This document shows, piece after piece, positions 1 to 7,976 of a stretch of 64,000 nucleotides of DNA (the stretch's first letter is position 1; the number at the start of each line of letters is the position of its first letter). Below the pieces are notes generated by a model. That model did no database searches and was not told where the DNA came from. It was given only the letters and a program-made list of their open reading frames with translations. The stretch comes from a virus. The DNA lies in the IMG/VR virus record IMGVR_UViG_3300047323_000477, positions 1 through 64,000 of that record. One strand, written 5' to 3'. Both the position numbers and the translations under genes were made by a program.

Positions 1-78
1 GCCTGGGCCTCCGAGGAGCTTCTCACCGCTGAGCTCGGCCCCCTCGCCGCGATCCCCGCCCAGCGCACCGCCGCCTGA
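1..78 (+). CDS. Partial unknown CDS, 3' end only
   Basis: The first 25 codons form an open frame that enters from the left edge and stops at TGA 76-78. Nothing in this Ala/Leu/Glu-rich C-terminal tail identifies it. It reads in the same direction as the following small genes. Confidence 0.5.
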   Translation, partial: AWASEELLTAELGPLAAIPAQRTAA

Positions 79-118
79 CCACCCGTCCTCCGCCCCAACG
101 TCCAGAACGGATAACCCA

Positions 119-382
119 ATGACCACCATGACCCTCAACCTCGTCGACACCAGCGACCAGGACCCCGCCTACTACGCCGGCCGCGCCGACGCTTACGACG
201 ACGCCGCGGTCTTCACCATCGACGAGCTCAACGCCCGCCTCTCCCTCTACCTGGAACTCCACCCCGACATCGGATACGTCGAGGGCTACGCCGACCGCGT
301 ACTTGAGATCCGCAAGGAGAGCGCCGCCGTCGTGGCCGCCGAGACCGAGCTCGCCCACACCGACGTGGTCGGCGCCCGATGA
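119..382 (+). CDS. Small acidic phage protein of unknown function
   Basis: An 87-residue acidic protein with no family I recognise. A second in-frame ATG three codons downstream could be the real start, because neither has a strong Shine-Dalgarno. Its stop overlaps the next start in an ATGA junction at 379-382, which places it at the head of a translationally coupled string of small genes. Codon choice is typical GC-rich Streptomyces usage. Confidence 0.7.
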   Translation: MTTMTLNLVDTSDQDPAYYAGRADAYDDAAVFTIDELNARLSLYLELHPDIGYVEGYADRVLEIRKESAAVVAAETELAHTDVVGAR

Positions 383-831
383 GCGCCCCGATGACGCCGG
401 AGCGCGAAGCCGAGTACCGCGCCCTCATCGCTCGCACGACCGACCTCGGCGCCCTCGTGGCTTCCCCCGGGGTGCTGCAGGTGCTGCTGGCCGAGCTGGA
501 CCGTGTCCGCGCTGAGCTAGCCGACACTCAGGAGAACTTGGCGTTCCTCCACCGGAACACGCTGCCTGAGGTGCGCCGAGAGTCGCAGCGGCACGAGGCC
601 GGCAAGAAGCGCTGGCGTGACCGCGCGCAGAAGGCCGAAGCCGCCCTGGCCGCCAAGCCCGCCCAGGTTCTCCGCGACCTCGCCCTCATCGTGGTGGATT
701 CCTGCCCAGACCATCAGCCCGCTGACACCGAGGGGTCCTGGATGGACTGCCACTGCCCCGTCGCGGACGAGTTCCGCCGCATGGCAGCCGTGACGGCAGC
801 CGTGAGCGAGAAGAGCAGCCGCACCTCGTGA
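379..831 (+). CDS. Coiled-coil hypothetical protein
   Basis: A 150-residue protein. The central part (about residues 35-100) is rich in Glu, Arg, Ala and Leu with heptad-like spacing, so it is probably a coiled coil. The C-terminal part has a Cys/His cluster (CPDHQ, then DCHCP) that could bind metal. The gene at 11486-11977 has a comparable coiled-coil build. It overlaps both neighbours by four bases. Function unknown. Confidence 0.75.
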   Translation: MSAPMTPEREAEYRALIARTTDLGALVASPGVLQVLLAELDRVRAELADTQENLAFLHRNTLPEVRRESQRHEAGKKRWRDRAQKAEAALAAKPAQVLRDLALIVVDSCPDHQPADTEGSWMDCHCPVADEFRRMAAVTAAVSEKSSRTS

Positions 832-962
832 CCTGGCCCACCGCACCCGAGCTCATAGCCGCCGCGCTGGGAGTCACCGCACTCCTCATGATCTGCGCCT
901 CCCAGCACGGCATCGGCACCACCAACCCGCAAGACCCGCCGGACGACGGAGACAAACCGTGA
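828..962 (+). CDS. Tiny single-span membrane protein
   Basis: GTG at 828 overlaps the preceding TGA and opens a 44-codon frame. Residues about 7-24 are hydrophobic (ELIAAALGVTALLMICA), followed by a polar Asp/Pro-rich tail, so a one-pass membrane peptide is likely. Its own TGA overlaps the next GTG. The gene is inferred from the unbroken overlap chain and from its composition. Confidence 0.55.
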   Translation: MTWPTAPELIAAALGVTALLMICASQHGIGTTNPQDPPDDGDKP

Positions 963-1531
963 CCAGGAAGACCAGCACCAGCACCGAGCAGCGCCCGCGC
1001 CCCGCAGCCAAGAAGCGCACCGCACGCCCCGCGCCCAAGAAGCGCACGGCCGCCCAGCTCCCCCCGGTACGCGCAGTCCTCCCCGTCCGACCCCACAACA
1101 CCGACACCCCGCCCACCGCCTACCCCGAGTTCATCACCGAGCAGCAGATCAAAGCCGCCTACGCCGCCCGCCTCGCCGACCTCCCCCTCATACCCATCAC
1201 CGCCTGGACCCCCCAGCCCGACGGCACCGTCCGCGCCCACTTCCCCGCCGGGGCCAGCCTCACCCACACCCCCACCGGCTTCCACGCCCTCACCCCCTGC
1301 CCCAACGGCGCCCTACACCACCACCACATCACCAACGGCACCGAACTCCGCCACGCCGCCGCAGCCACCGCCCACTGCACCAACCTCCACGGCCAGCCCC
1401 GCGTACTCACCCTCACCCAAGCCGACACCACCAACGCCGACACCCAGCAACTTGCCCGCGACGACATCGACACCGGCCTCGCCAACCGCACCCCCGATAC
1501 CGAGACGCCGAAGGAGCACCCCCAGCCATGA
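959..1531 (+). CDS. Hypothetical protein with basic Lys/Ala/Pro N terminus
   Basis: A 190-residue protein. Residues 1-40 form a basic, disordered tail with two AAKKRTA/APKKRTA-like repeats, resembling nucleic-acid-binding tails. The rest is rich in Thr, His and Pro without a recognised fold. GTG at 959 overlaps the previous stop, and its TGA overlaps the ATG at 1528. Function unknown. Confidence 0.7.
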   Translation: MTRKTSTSTEQRPRPAAKKRTARPAPKKRTAAQLPPVRAVLPVRPHNTDTPPTAYPEFITEQQIKAAYAARLADLPLIPITAWTPQPDGTVRAHFPAGASLTHTPTGFHALTPCPNGALHHHHITNGTELRHAAAATAHCTNLHGQPRVLTLTQADTTNADTQQLARDDIDTGLANRTPDTETPKEHPQP

Positions 1532-1935
1532 CCACGCCCCACAACCAGACGTACATCGAAGGCCTCGTCACCGACCTCGTCGTCCGGACCGACGCCAACG
1601 CACTCGTACTCGCAGAGAACGGCGACAACCAGCTCGGCCGCCGACACCCCCACCACGCCGGCTACCGCATCTGGAACGGCAACCTCTGCCGGGTCGGCCA
1701 CCACAACAAGGACACCTTCGTCCTCGAGGCCAACGCGATCCTGCCCGGCTACATGTTCGTCGACAGGGCCCACCACGAACACGCCCACCTCGAGCACATC
1801 GCCCTACCGCCCGGATACGACGACGACCCGTCGAACCTCGAGTGGGTCTACTGCGCGGCCAACGCCAACGGCGCTGTCCCCGTCACCGTCGCCATCACCC
1901 AGACCCGCGACACCGACGAGGGGGCCGGCCAGTGA
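1528..1935 (+). CDS. Hypothetical phage protein
   Basis: A 135-residue acidic protein whose start ATG at 1528 has AAGGAG about eleven bases upstream. It contains the sequence LVLAENGDNQLGRRHPHHAG and scattered His residues. I do not recognise the family. It is coupled to the DUF5131 gene by a GTGA overlap. Confidence 0.7.
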   Translation: MTTPHNQTYIEGLVTDLVVRTDANALVLAENGDNQLGRRHPHHAGYRIWNGNLCRVGHHNKDTFVLEANAILPGYMFVDRAHHEHAHLEHIALPPGYDDDPSNLEWVYCAANANGAVPVTVAITQTRDTDEGAGQ

Positions 1936-2717
1936 CCGCCATCGAATGGACCGAGCAGACCTGGAACCCGACAACCGGCTGCGACCGCATCAGCCCCGGC
2001 TGCACGAATTGCTACGCCCTCACCATGGCCAAGCGCCTCAAGGGCATGGGCTCCGCGAAGTACCAGATCGACGGCGACCCACGCACCTCCGGCCCCGGGT
2101 TCGCACTCACCGTCCACCCTGACACCCTCGACGAGCCGCTCCGCTGGAAGAAGCCCCGCAAGGTTTTCGTGAACAGCATGAGCGACCTGTTCCACGCCCG
2201 CGTCCCCGTCGCGTTCATCGTCCAGGTCTGGCGCACCATGCAGGCCACACCGCAGCACACCTACCAGATCCTCACGAAGCGCCCCGAACGCCTCGTGCGT
2301 GTCCTCGACAGGGTCTACGACGCGCTCGGACTGGACGAGCCACTGGCGAACGTGTGGATCGGAACCAGCGTCGAGTCCGACGAGTACGTGCGCCGCATCG
2401 ACGCCCTCGCCCAAGTACGCGCCGCTGTCCGGTTCGTGTCCGCGGAACCCTTGCTCGGCCCCCTGCCCTCCGCCGACTTCACCGGCATCGACTGGCTGAT
2501 CGTCGGCGGCGAGTCAGGCCCTGGCGCTCGCCCGTTCGACCCGGACTGGGCCGACGGCCTCATCACCGCAGCGCGCGCCACTGGCACAGCCCCCTTCATC
2601 AAGCAGCTCGGCTCCGTCTGGGCCCGCGACAACAACGCGTCCGATGCCAAGGGTGGCAAGCCCGCCGACTGGCCCGAAGCCATCCGCGTCCGGGAGTACC
2701 CGGAGGTGACCCCGTGA
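1932..2717 (+). CDS. DUF5131 / phage Gp37-Gp68 family protein
   Basis: A 261-residue protein opening with the family signature: IEWTEQTWNPTTGCDRISPG followed by CTNCYA. The cysteines at about 17, 24 and 27 resemble a radical-SAM-like metal site. Further family landmarks are VFVNSMSDLFH, QILTKRPER, WIGTSVES, SAEPLLG and VGGESGPGARP. Members are common in actinobacteriophages and some bacteria. The biochemical role is, as far as I know, unsettled, so a radical-SAM-like or metal-dependent enzyme is only an inference. GTG at 1932 overlaps the previous stop. Confidence 0.9.
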   Translation: MTAIEWTEQTWNPTTGCDRISPGCTNCYALTMAKRLKGMGSAKYQIDGDPRTSGPGFALTVHPDTLDEPLRWKKPRKVFVNSMSDLFHARVPVAFIVQVWRTMQATPQHTYQILTKRPERLVRVLDRVYDALGLDEPLANVWIGTSVESDEYVRRIDALAQVRAAVRFVSAEPLLGPLPSADFTGIDWLIVGGESGPGARPFDPDWADGLITAARATGTAPFIKQLGSVWARDNNASDAKGGKPADWPEAIRVREYPEVTP

Positions 2718-3499
2718 TCGCCTGCCCCACACCCGACAAGAAGCGCTTCGCCACCGAACGCGCAGCCGCCGACGCCGGACGGCGCCGCCAAATAGCCGCC
2801 GGTCAAATCCTCAACCCCTACCCCTGCGCCTGCACCTGGTGGCACGTCTCCCGATCCGAACCCACTCCCGCACTCCCCACCACACCCCCCGACCCCATCG
2901 ACGTCGAACGCCTCAAGACCATTCCCGACATCGCCTTCCGCGGAATCGTCGCCGAAGACGCCACCGGCAAAGCCGCACTGCCCGACCGGCTCGCCCTCCG
3001 CCACGTCGCCAACCTCCGACGCTGGCAGCGCATCCTCGGCGAACTCCTCATCGACCTCGGCAAGCAGCGCAAAGAAACCCAGAACGACCAGTCCCTCTCC
3101 GCACACGACTGGCGCAAGCGCAGCGAGTCCTACGAAGCCACCCTCCGCGTTCGCGCCGCCGAATGCCAGCAGCTCCGCTCCGACGCCCAAGTCGAAGCCC
3201 TCAAGCAGGCCCAGGCCGCCGCACAGCGCAAAGCAGACCGCGCCGCCCTCCTGGAAGCACTGAACGACCCAGAAGCCAAGGCGCACCGCGAAGCCACACG
3301 GGCCGCCAAGCACGACCAGAAGGAACTCCGCCGTATCGCCGGCGACGCCGCCATCCAACGCCTCATCGACGCACACGGCACCGAGTGGTGCCAGCTCCTC
3401 ACCGAAGAGTGCAACCGCATCGGCGCCGAAGTACCCGCCCGCGTCACCAAATACCTCCGCCCCCAGCGCACCTCACCCGAGATGGAACACGCCGCATGA
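2714..3499 (+). CDS. Hypothetical protein with long helical region
   Basis: A 261-residue protein. The N terminus resembles small actinophage Cys-containing domains (CPTPDKKRFATERAAADAG, then CACTWWH). Residues about 95-220 are Arg/Glu/Ala/Gln-rich and probably coiled coil. It is overlapped by the DUF5131 gene upstream (GTGA) and the RusA gene downstream (ATGA), so it probably belongs to the same early replication/recombination transcript. Function unknown. Confidence 0.75.
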   Translation: MIACPTPDKKRFATERAAADAGRRRQIAAGQILNPYPCACTWWHVSRSEPTPALPTTPPDPIDVERLKTIPDIAFRGIVAEDATGKAALPDRLALRHVANLRRWQRILGELLIDLGKQRKETQNDQSLSAHDWRKRSESYEATLRVRAAECQQLRSDAQVEALKQAQAAAQRKADRAALLEALNDPEAKAHREATRAAKHDQKELRRIAGDAAIQRLIDAHGTEWCQLLTEECNRIGAEVPARVTKYLRPQRTSPEMEHAA

Positions 3500-3951
3500 C
3501 ACTCACCGCCCCCGAGCCCGCCAGCCTCCACAGGCCCCCGTCCTGGCGCATCGAGCTCCCCGTCGGAACCCTCCTCATCAACGCCAACGACAGCCTCCAC
3601 TTCCGCAAGAGAGCAGAGCTCGTCAAAGCCCTCCGCGCCACCGCATGGGCCACGGCACGGCAAGCCAAACTCCCCGCCATCCAGCGAGCCCACATCCACT
3701 ACGTCATCCACCCCGACACCAAAAGCCGGCGCCGAGACCCAGGGAACTGGTCACCCTCCGCCAAAGCCGCAGTCGACGGACTCGTAGACGCCGGAGTCCT
3801 CCCCGACGACAACCACAAACACCTCATCGGCCCCGACCCCCGCATAGGCCACCCCATCAAGGGATCCCAGCTCGTCCTCTGGATCACCGACCTCGACCAG
3901 ATGACCCCCGACCACATCGCCCTTCTCAACCCGCCCGGAGACCCGTCATGA
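3496..3951 (+). CDS. RusA-like Holliday junction resolvase
   Basis: A 151-residue protein, close to the usual length of RusA-family phage enzymes. It has the family pattern: an N-terminal LPVGTLLINANDSLHFRKR strand-loop, then RRRDPGNWSPSAKAAVDGLV and AGVLPDDN. Asp81, Asn84, Lys90, Asp94 and Asp104/105 match the acidic metal-binding and DNA-cleavage residues of the family. It would resolve branched DNA during phage recombination or before packaging. The adjacent WhiB-like gene and nearby ssb support an early replication/recombination cluster. Confidence 0.88.
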   Translation: MTLTAPEPASLHRPPSWRIELPVGTLLINANDSLHFRKRAELVKALRATAWATARQAKLPAIQRAHIHYVIHPDTKSRRRDPGNWSPSAKAAVDGLVDAGVLPDDNHKHLIGPDPRIGHPIKGSQLVLWITDLDQMTPDHIALLNPPGDPS

Positions 3952-4613
3952 GCTCGCCGCAGATGAACACAACCCGCCGCGGTAGGAGGCCCGCCGCGCA
4001 ACGGCCCGTGGACTGGAAGACCCGCAGCGAATGCCGCGGCGCTGACACTGACGACTTCTTCAGCACGACGACCGCCGAGAAGGACCGCGCCCGCGCCCTG
4101 TGCGCCAAGTGCCCCGTCATAGCCGAGTGCCTGATCGAGCACAGGGCCACGGACGAGGAAATCTACCGGTGGGGTATCGGCGGCGGGTTGGACGCCCATC
4201 AGCGTCGGGCGTTGGAGATGGAGGAGCTGCTCGGGAACCACGCGGACCTTGCCTTGGCCCAGCTGTTGATCTCACCGCGGTGGCTGCTCCGGTTGCAGGA
4301 CCTCCGGTCGTCGTGCCGGTCCCTGCAGGAGGTGACGCGGAAGCTGCGGCTGGACGGTCTCCTGGTCAACGAGGTGACCGTGCGGGTCGCGGTGTGGTGG
4401 TCCGGTGGCCACGGTTCGCGGATGGCGTGGAACTGCCCGACTGATCTGCGGCCGCTTCGGTCGCAGATCCGGGAGGACTACATGGACGTTGTCCTGGAGT
4501 TGCGTGCTGCTGGTGCCCGCCAGTCGGACATAGCCGCGTACTTGGGTGTCCCGGGCAGTCAGGGCAGCCAGGCCATCGCGAAGGCCTTGAGGGCTGTGGA
4601 GGTGGCGGCATGA
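3948..4613 (+). CDS. WhiB-like Fe-S transcription regulator with C-terminal extension
   Basis: A 221-residue protein. Residues 22-90 carry the WhiB pattern: Cys29, then Cys52-x2-Cys55-x5-Cys61, followed by a GIGGGLDAHQRR turn in place of the usual G(V/I)WGG. Four cysteines should bind a [4Fe-4S] cluster. Unlike ordinary WhiB proteins (about 80-130 residues) it continues for about 130 residues, and the end (SQIREDYMDVVLELRAAG, then RQSDIAAYLGVP) looks like a second helix-turn-helix. Phage WhiB proteins are known to interfere with host WhiB control (mycobacteriophage TM4). A regulator of host or phage promoters is inferred. Confidence 0.85.
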   Translation: MSSPQMNTTRRGRRPAAQRPVDWKTRSECRGADTDDFFSTTTAEKDRARALCAKCPVIAECLIEHRATDEEIYRWGIGGGLDAHQRRALEMEELLGNHADLALAQLLISPRWLLRLQDLRSSCRSLQEVTRKLRLDGLLVNEVTVRVAVWWSGGHGSRMAWNCPTDLRPLRSQIREDYMDVVLELRAAGARQSDIAAYLGVPGSQGSQAIAKALRAVEVAA

Positions 4614-5539
4614 GCAGGCCGACTCCGCCGCACGGGCACCCGAACCGGTACGCCTACGGGTGCAGGTGCACGCCGTGCACCAAGGCAGCCAGCAGAGCGG
4701 ACGCCGAGCGGCGCCTGGACCGCATGGCGGGCCGGTCCCGCAAGGTTCCTGCGGGGCCTGCGCGGGAGCACGCGCAGAAGCTCCTGGAGCAGGGGCTGTC
4801 CATGGCACAGATTGACCGGGCCAGTGGTGTTCCGGTCACTACTGTGCAGCGCCTGGTCAGAGGTCAGGTCAACCTCAGGCGAGAGAACGCCGAGAAGATC
4901 CTGGCCGTTCCGCTGAAGGTTCGCGTGACCCTCGGGGATGTCTCCGCATGCGGTGCCACCCGCCGGGTTCGTGCCCTGTACGCGCTGGGCCACTTCAACT
5001 GGGAGATCGCTCTGGCAGCCGGGGTGTCCCGGGACACGATCGGCTACCTGGCGGTTGGGAAGTGGTCGACGCTGAGGGTGTCTGCAGATGACGGGGTCCG
5101 TGCCGCGTATGACCAGCTGTCGATGCGGGCCGGCGCGTCAGGGAAGACGCGAATGCTGGCCGAACGGAACGGGTGGGCACCACCGTTGGCATGGGACGAC
5201 GACACGATCGACGACCCTGCCGCGGTCCCGCAGATCGATGCTGCGCCTGCCGGTTACACCGTGGGCAAGGACGTGGCGGCCCGGTTCCTGATGGGCGAGT
5301 CCGTGGTCCTCGACGACGCGGGTCGCCGCGAGGTCATTGCGCACCTCATGGAGTGGACGCAGCACACCCCGGCTGAGATTGCTGGCCGGCTCGAGATGTC
5401 CCCGGACGCGGTGTCGCGGACGTGGGAGCGCATCAAGCGCAAGGCCCGTGATGAGGGCCGCAAAGCACCGTGGCGGCGGGTGTACGTACCGCTGCGCGAC
5501 ATGGATCTGACACAAGACGAACTGAGGAGTGTGGCCTGA
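4610..5539 (+). CDS. Multi-HTH putative DNA-binding protein
   Basis: A 309-residue protein with a CRCTPC cysteine knuckle near residues 18-23 and at least three helix-turn-helix-like stretches: [20 protein letters not shown] (about 62-81), [19 protein letters not shown] (about 129-147) and [20 protein letters not shown] (about 263-282). The repeated HTHs suggest a regulator or replication accessory protein. It sits between a WhiB-like gene and ssb with overlapping start/stop codons on both sides. No specific family is assigned. Confidence 0.75.
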   Translation: MSRPTPPHGHPNRYAYGCRCTPCTKAASRADAERRLDRMAGRSRKVPAGPAREHAQKLLEQGLSMAQIDRASGVPVTTVQRLVRGQVNLRRENAEKILAVPLKVRVTLGDVSACGATRRVRALYALGHFNWEIALAAGVSRDTIGYLAVGKWSTLRVSADDGVRAAYDQLSMRAGASGKTRMLAERNGWAPPLAWDDDTIDDPAAVPQIDAAPAGYTVGKDVAARFLMGESVVLDDAGRREVIAHLMEWTQHTPAEIAGRLEMSPDAVSRTWERIKRKARDEGRKAPWRRVYVPLRDMDLTQDELRSVA

Positions 5540-6102
5540 TGGCTGGCGAGACCGTAATCACGATCATCGGCAATCTAGTCGAAGATCCCGAACTTCGATT
5601 CACCCCGGCCGGTGCCGCGGTTGCCAAGTTCCGGGTGGCGTCGACCCCGCGGAAGCTGAACCGTGAGACGAACACGTGGGAGGACGACAAGGAAGGGTCG
5701 CTCTTCCTTACCTGCTCGGTGTGGCGTCAGCAGGCCGAGAACGCCGCTGAGAGCCTGCAGAAGGGCATGCGGGTCATCGTGCAGGGCCGGTTGAAGCAGC
5801 GGTCGTACGAGGACCGTGAGGGCGTCAAGCGGACGGTGTACGAGGTGGACGTCGAAGAAGTGGCCGCCAGCCTGAAGAACGCGACGGCGAAGGTGACGAA
5901 GGCTGCCGGGAAGGGTGGCCAGGGCGGCTACGGCGGCCAGCAGGGCGCCGGTTCTGGTGGTGGCGGCCGGCAGGGTGGCGGTGCTGCCGCGGATGACCCG
6001 TGGGCGTCCAGTGCGCCGTCTGGCGGCCAGCAGGGCGGCTGGGGCCAGGGAGGCAGCTCCGGCGGCTCTGGTGGCGGCTACTCGGACGAGGCGCCGTTCT
6101 AG
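5539..6102 (+). CDS. ssb: Single-stranded DNA-binding protein
   Basis: A 187-residue SSB. An OB-fold domain spans about residues 4-108 ([29 protein letters not shown], then [20 protein letters not shown]). It is followed by a Gly/Gln-rich disordered linker and the acidic tip SDEAPF, which matches the protein-interaction tail of bacterial SSBs (DDxPF). It should coat single-stranded DNA during phage or plasmid replication. ATG at 5539 overlaps the previous TGA (TGATG), and a strong hairpin follows the gene. Confidence 0.96.
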   Translation: MAGETVITIIGNLVEDPELRFTPAGAAVAKFRVASTPRKLNRETNTWEDDKEGSLFLTCSVWRQQAENAAESLQKGMRVIVQGRLKQRSYEDREGVKRTVYEVDVEEVAASLKNATAKVTKAAGKGGQGGYGGQQGAGSGGGGRQGGGAAADDPWASSAPSGGQQGGWGQGGSSGGSGGGYSDEAPF

Positions 6103-6120
6103 CAGGCAGGCGTAAGGCGT

Positions 6121-6155
6121 TGGGCCCGGTTCCCGGTTGGGGGTCGGGCCCTTTG
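6121..6155 (+). terminator. Intrinsic terminator after ssb
   Basis: Inverted arms GGGCCCG (6122-6128) and CGGGCCC (6145-6151) flank a 16-base loop and are followed directly by TTTGT. It lies 20 bases after the ssb stop and would end the early operon. Confidence 0.75.
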
Positions 6156-6187
6156 TCGTGCCTGGGTGCTGCGCCTCCGACACGCCT

Positions 6188-6217
6188 ATTGCGTACGCCA
6201 TAGGGAATGGGTAGTCT
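6188..6217 (+). promoter_or_regulatory. Sigma70-like promoter with palindromic operator over -35
   Basis: TTGCGT (6189-6194) and TAGTCT (6212-6217) are separated by exactly 17 bases. The -35 lies inside the near-palindrome ATTGCGTACGCCAT (6188-6201). The same element appears at 19705-19718 and 22399-22412, each time facing a downstream gene. The predicted transcript would start near 6224 and serve the gene at 6274. Confidence 0.7.
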
Positions 6218-6273
6218 GGCAGAGCCGACAACGGAGACGCACACAGCGTCTCGGAGTGATCAAGGGGATTCAC

Positions 6274-6654
6274 ATGCAGACCAAGGGCCAGCAGTTCGCG
6301 AAGGACATGCGGAAGAACCTCGGCATCGGATCCCGCACCCGCCGGACCCGCAACGGCATCGACCTGCACGCCGACATCCTCGAGTGCATCCGCACCGCCA
6401 CCTACAACAACGGCTGGTACAGCGAGCAGCGCACCGACCTGTTCCGTGCCGCATTCGGTGCCCAGATGGCTTACGAGAAGCACATCGCCGGCTACCGCGT
6501 GGACCCCAGCGTCCAGCGCTACGTCAGCGAGCTGTCGCCGTACCAGTTCTGCAACCTCCTCGGCCGCATGGTCGACGCCGGGATCAGCAACGTGGGCGAA
6601 GGCGAGCTCTTCTTCCAGCAGCTCCGCGCCGAGCTCTACGCCCAGGCGGCATGA
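6274..6654 (+). CDS. Hypothetical protein expressed from its own promoter
   Basis: A 126-residue protein with a basic N terminus (RKNLGIGSRTRRTRNGIDLH) and a helical remainder (ECIRTATYNNGWYSEQRT, YQFCNLLGRMVDAG). AAGGGG lies about nine bases before ATG 6274, and an operator-bearing promoter lies about 60 bases upstream, which is unusual in this otherwise densely coupled region. Its stop overlaps the next ATG. Family unknown; a regulated early or lysogenic protein is possible. Confidence 0.75.
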   Translation: MQTKGQQFAKDMRKNLGIGSRTRRTRNGIDLHADILECIRTATYNNGWYSEQRTDLFRAAFGAQMAYEKHIAGYRVDPSVQRYVSELSPYQFCNLLGRMVDAGISNVGEGELFFQQLRAELYAQAA

Positions 6655-6761
6655 CCATGCTCTGCGACTGCGACACCTGCTGCGACACATGCGGACACGA
6701 CACCAACTGCATGTCCCAGCAGGCGCCGGCCGCCGACCCCAGCGACGACTACACCCGCTGA
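6651..6761 (+). CDS. 36-residue Cys-rich miniprotein
   Basis: ATG at 6651 overlaps the preceding stop (ATGA) and opens 36 codons with seven cysteines in residues 5-22: LCDCDTCCDTCGHDTNC. The pattern suggests a metal-binding (zinc ribbon-like) miniprotein, followed by a short acidic tail. It sits before a strong terminator, so it closes a two-gene operon. Function unknown. Confidence 0.6.
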   Translation: MTMLCDCDTCCDTCGHDTNCMSQQAPAADPSDDYTR

Positions 6762-6800
6762 CCCCCCTGCCCGGTCTCCTCGCCCCCTGGGAGACCGCCC

Positions 6801-6836
6801 GGGCCGCGCCCCAGCACCCCCCTGAGGGCGCGGCCC
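6801..6836 (+). terminator. GC-rich hairpin terminator
   Basis: Eleven-base arms GGGCCGCGCCC (6801-6811) and GGGCGCGGCCC (6826-6836) pair perfectly and are followed by CCCATTTCT. A second hairpin (GGTCTCC ... GGGAGACC, 6774-6796) precedes it. Together they close the 6274-6761 operon. Confidence 0.7.
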
Positions 6837-6865
6837 CCCATTTCTGAGACCCCATGGAGCCACGA

Positions 6866-7042
6866 ATGACCCTGCTCGAGCGCCTCATCAACGAATCCAT
6901 CCCGGACGGCACCTACGGCGACGTCGACCGCCGCCCGTGGACCCCGGCCGAGCAGCTCGCGCACCGCATGGTCCTCGAGGAGGCCATTGACGGCTGGAGC
7001 TGGAAGGCCGACCCCCGCAACCGCACCAAGCGTGCCGCGTGA
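6866..7042 (+). CDS. Small hypothetical protein
   Basis: The start is taken at ATG 6866 because GGAG lies about eight bases upstream, whereas ATG 6854 has no ribosome binding site; that longer form would have 62 residues. The shorter form is 58 residues and opens MTLLERLINESIPDGTYGD. It has many acidic and tryptophan residues and no recognised family. It stands alone between a terminator and the protease gene. Confidence 0.6.
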   Translation: MTLLERLINESIPDGTYGDVDRRPWTPAEQLAHRMVLEEAIDGWSWKADPRNRTKRAA

Positions 7043-7141
7043 AGCAGCGCAACTACCGCGCCTGACCCACTGACCGGTTCCCCCACCCCCATCCGGGACC
7101 GCATCCCTTACCCCGCCACACCAGCTGTACCTGGAGGAACC

Positions 7142-7873
7142 ATGAAGCGTCAGATAGTCCGTGCCGCGCGTGCCTCAGTGCTCGCCGCCGTAGCGGTCAC
7201 CACGGCCCTCACCGCGACCGCTGAGGCCGCCACTCCCGGGCAGGCGGTTGCTGGACCGGGCTGGAATCTGATCAGCCCAGAGCAGACCACGTCGCTCGCG
7301 CCCGGCACGTACACCATCCAGTTCGACAGCACGGCGGCCCGCACCAAGCTGACGTCGTACCTCAAGCTCGCCGCCGCCAACACCCAGAAGCAGACGGCCG
7401 GCGTGAAGTTCGTCGTCTCCACCACGATCCAGAAGCGGGTCACGACCGGCTGCCAGAAGGCCGGGACGCTGGTCGCCTCTCTGGAGTACCGGCCCATTGG
7501 CAAGAAGGGCTTCTCGTGGGGCGGGAACTGCTACCGCCTGACGGATCACAGCCTGTTCTCGGGGGCCATGCGGTTCGACACCGAGTGGTGGTACCCGAAG
7601 TGGTTCTCCACCAACGCGACCACCAACGAGTACAAGATCCGCAACTACACGACGCACGAGTTCGGCCACGCGATCGGCCTGGGCCACCCCAACCGGGACC
7701 TGAACCACGACGGGGTCATCCGGGACTACGAGTGCCCGCTGAACAAGGACAAGACGCGGCCCCTGATGTGCTCGCCCAACGGTGGCGTGGTCACCAGCAC
7801 GGGAGCGGGCAACTACACGCCCCTGGACATCCCGGGCCTTCGGGCGCTCGTCGCCAACTACCAGTACCGGTGA
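7142..7873 (+). CDS. Secreted matrixin-type zinc metalloprotease
   Basis: A 243-residue protein with a Sec signal peptide: a basic MKRQIVRAARA, a hydrophobic core, and cleavage near ATAEAA at about residue 30. Residues 172-182 are HEFGHAIGLGH, the extended HExxHxxGxxH zinc site of metzincins/matrixins, followed by PNRDLNHDG. Two or more cysteine pairs suit an extracellular enzyme. Start ATG 7142 has GGAGG six bases upstream. The catalytic site looks intact, so it should cut secreted or surface proteins. A phage-borne secreted protease is not a virion function; lysogenic conversion, or cleavage of host surface proteins, is inferred. Confidence 0.88.
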   Translation: MKRQIVRAARASVLAAVAVTTALTATAEAATPGQAVAGPGWNLISPEQTTSLAPGTYTIQFDSTAARTKLTSYLKLAAANTQKQTAGVKFVVSTTIQKRVTTGCQKAGTLVASLEYRPIGKKGFSWGGNCYRLTDHSLFSGAMRFDTEWWYPKWFSTNATTNEYKIRNYTTHEFGHAIGLGHPNRDLNHDGVIRDYECPLNKDKTRPLMCSPNGGVVTSTGAGNYTPLDIPGLRALVANYQYR

Positions 7874-7974
7874 CCGCCGTGACCGCGTTCCTGCTGTGGC
7901 CGCTCGCCTTTGCCGAGCTCACACCGCGCGCCCTCGCACACCTCATCCGCACCCTCGCCCCCAAGGAGAACTGA
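7870..7974 (+). CDS. 34-residue hydrophobic peptide
   Basis: GTG at 7870 overlaps the protease stop. The frame has a hydrophobic N-terminal half (VTAFLLWPLAFAEL) and a basic end. AAGGAG near its 3' end serves the next gene. It could be a small membrane peptide or merely a coupling frame, and confidence is limited by its length. Confidence 0.4.
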   Translation: MTAVTAFLLWPLAFAELTPRALAHLIRTLAPKEN

Positions 7975-7976
7975 CC

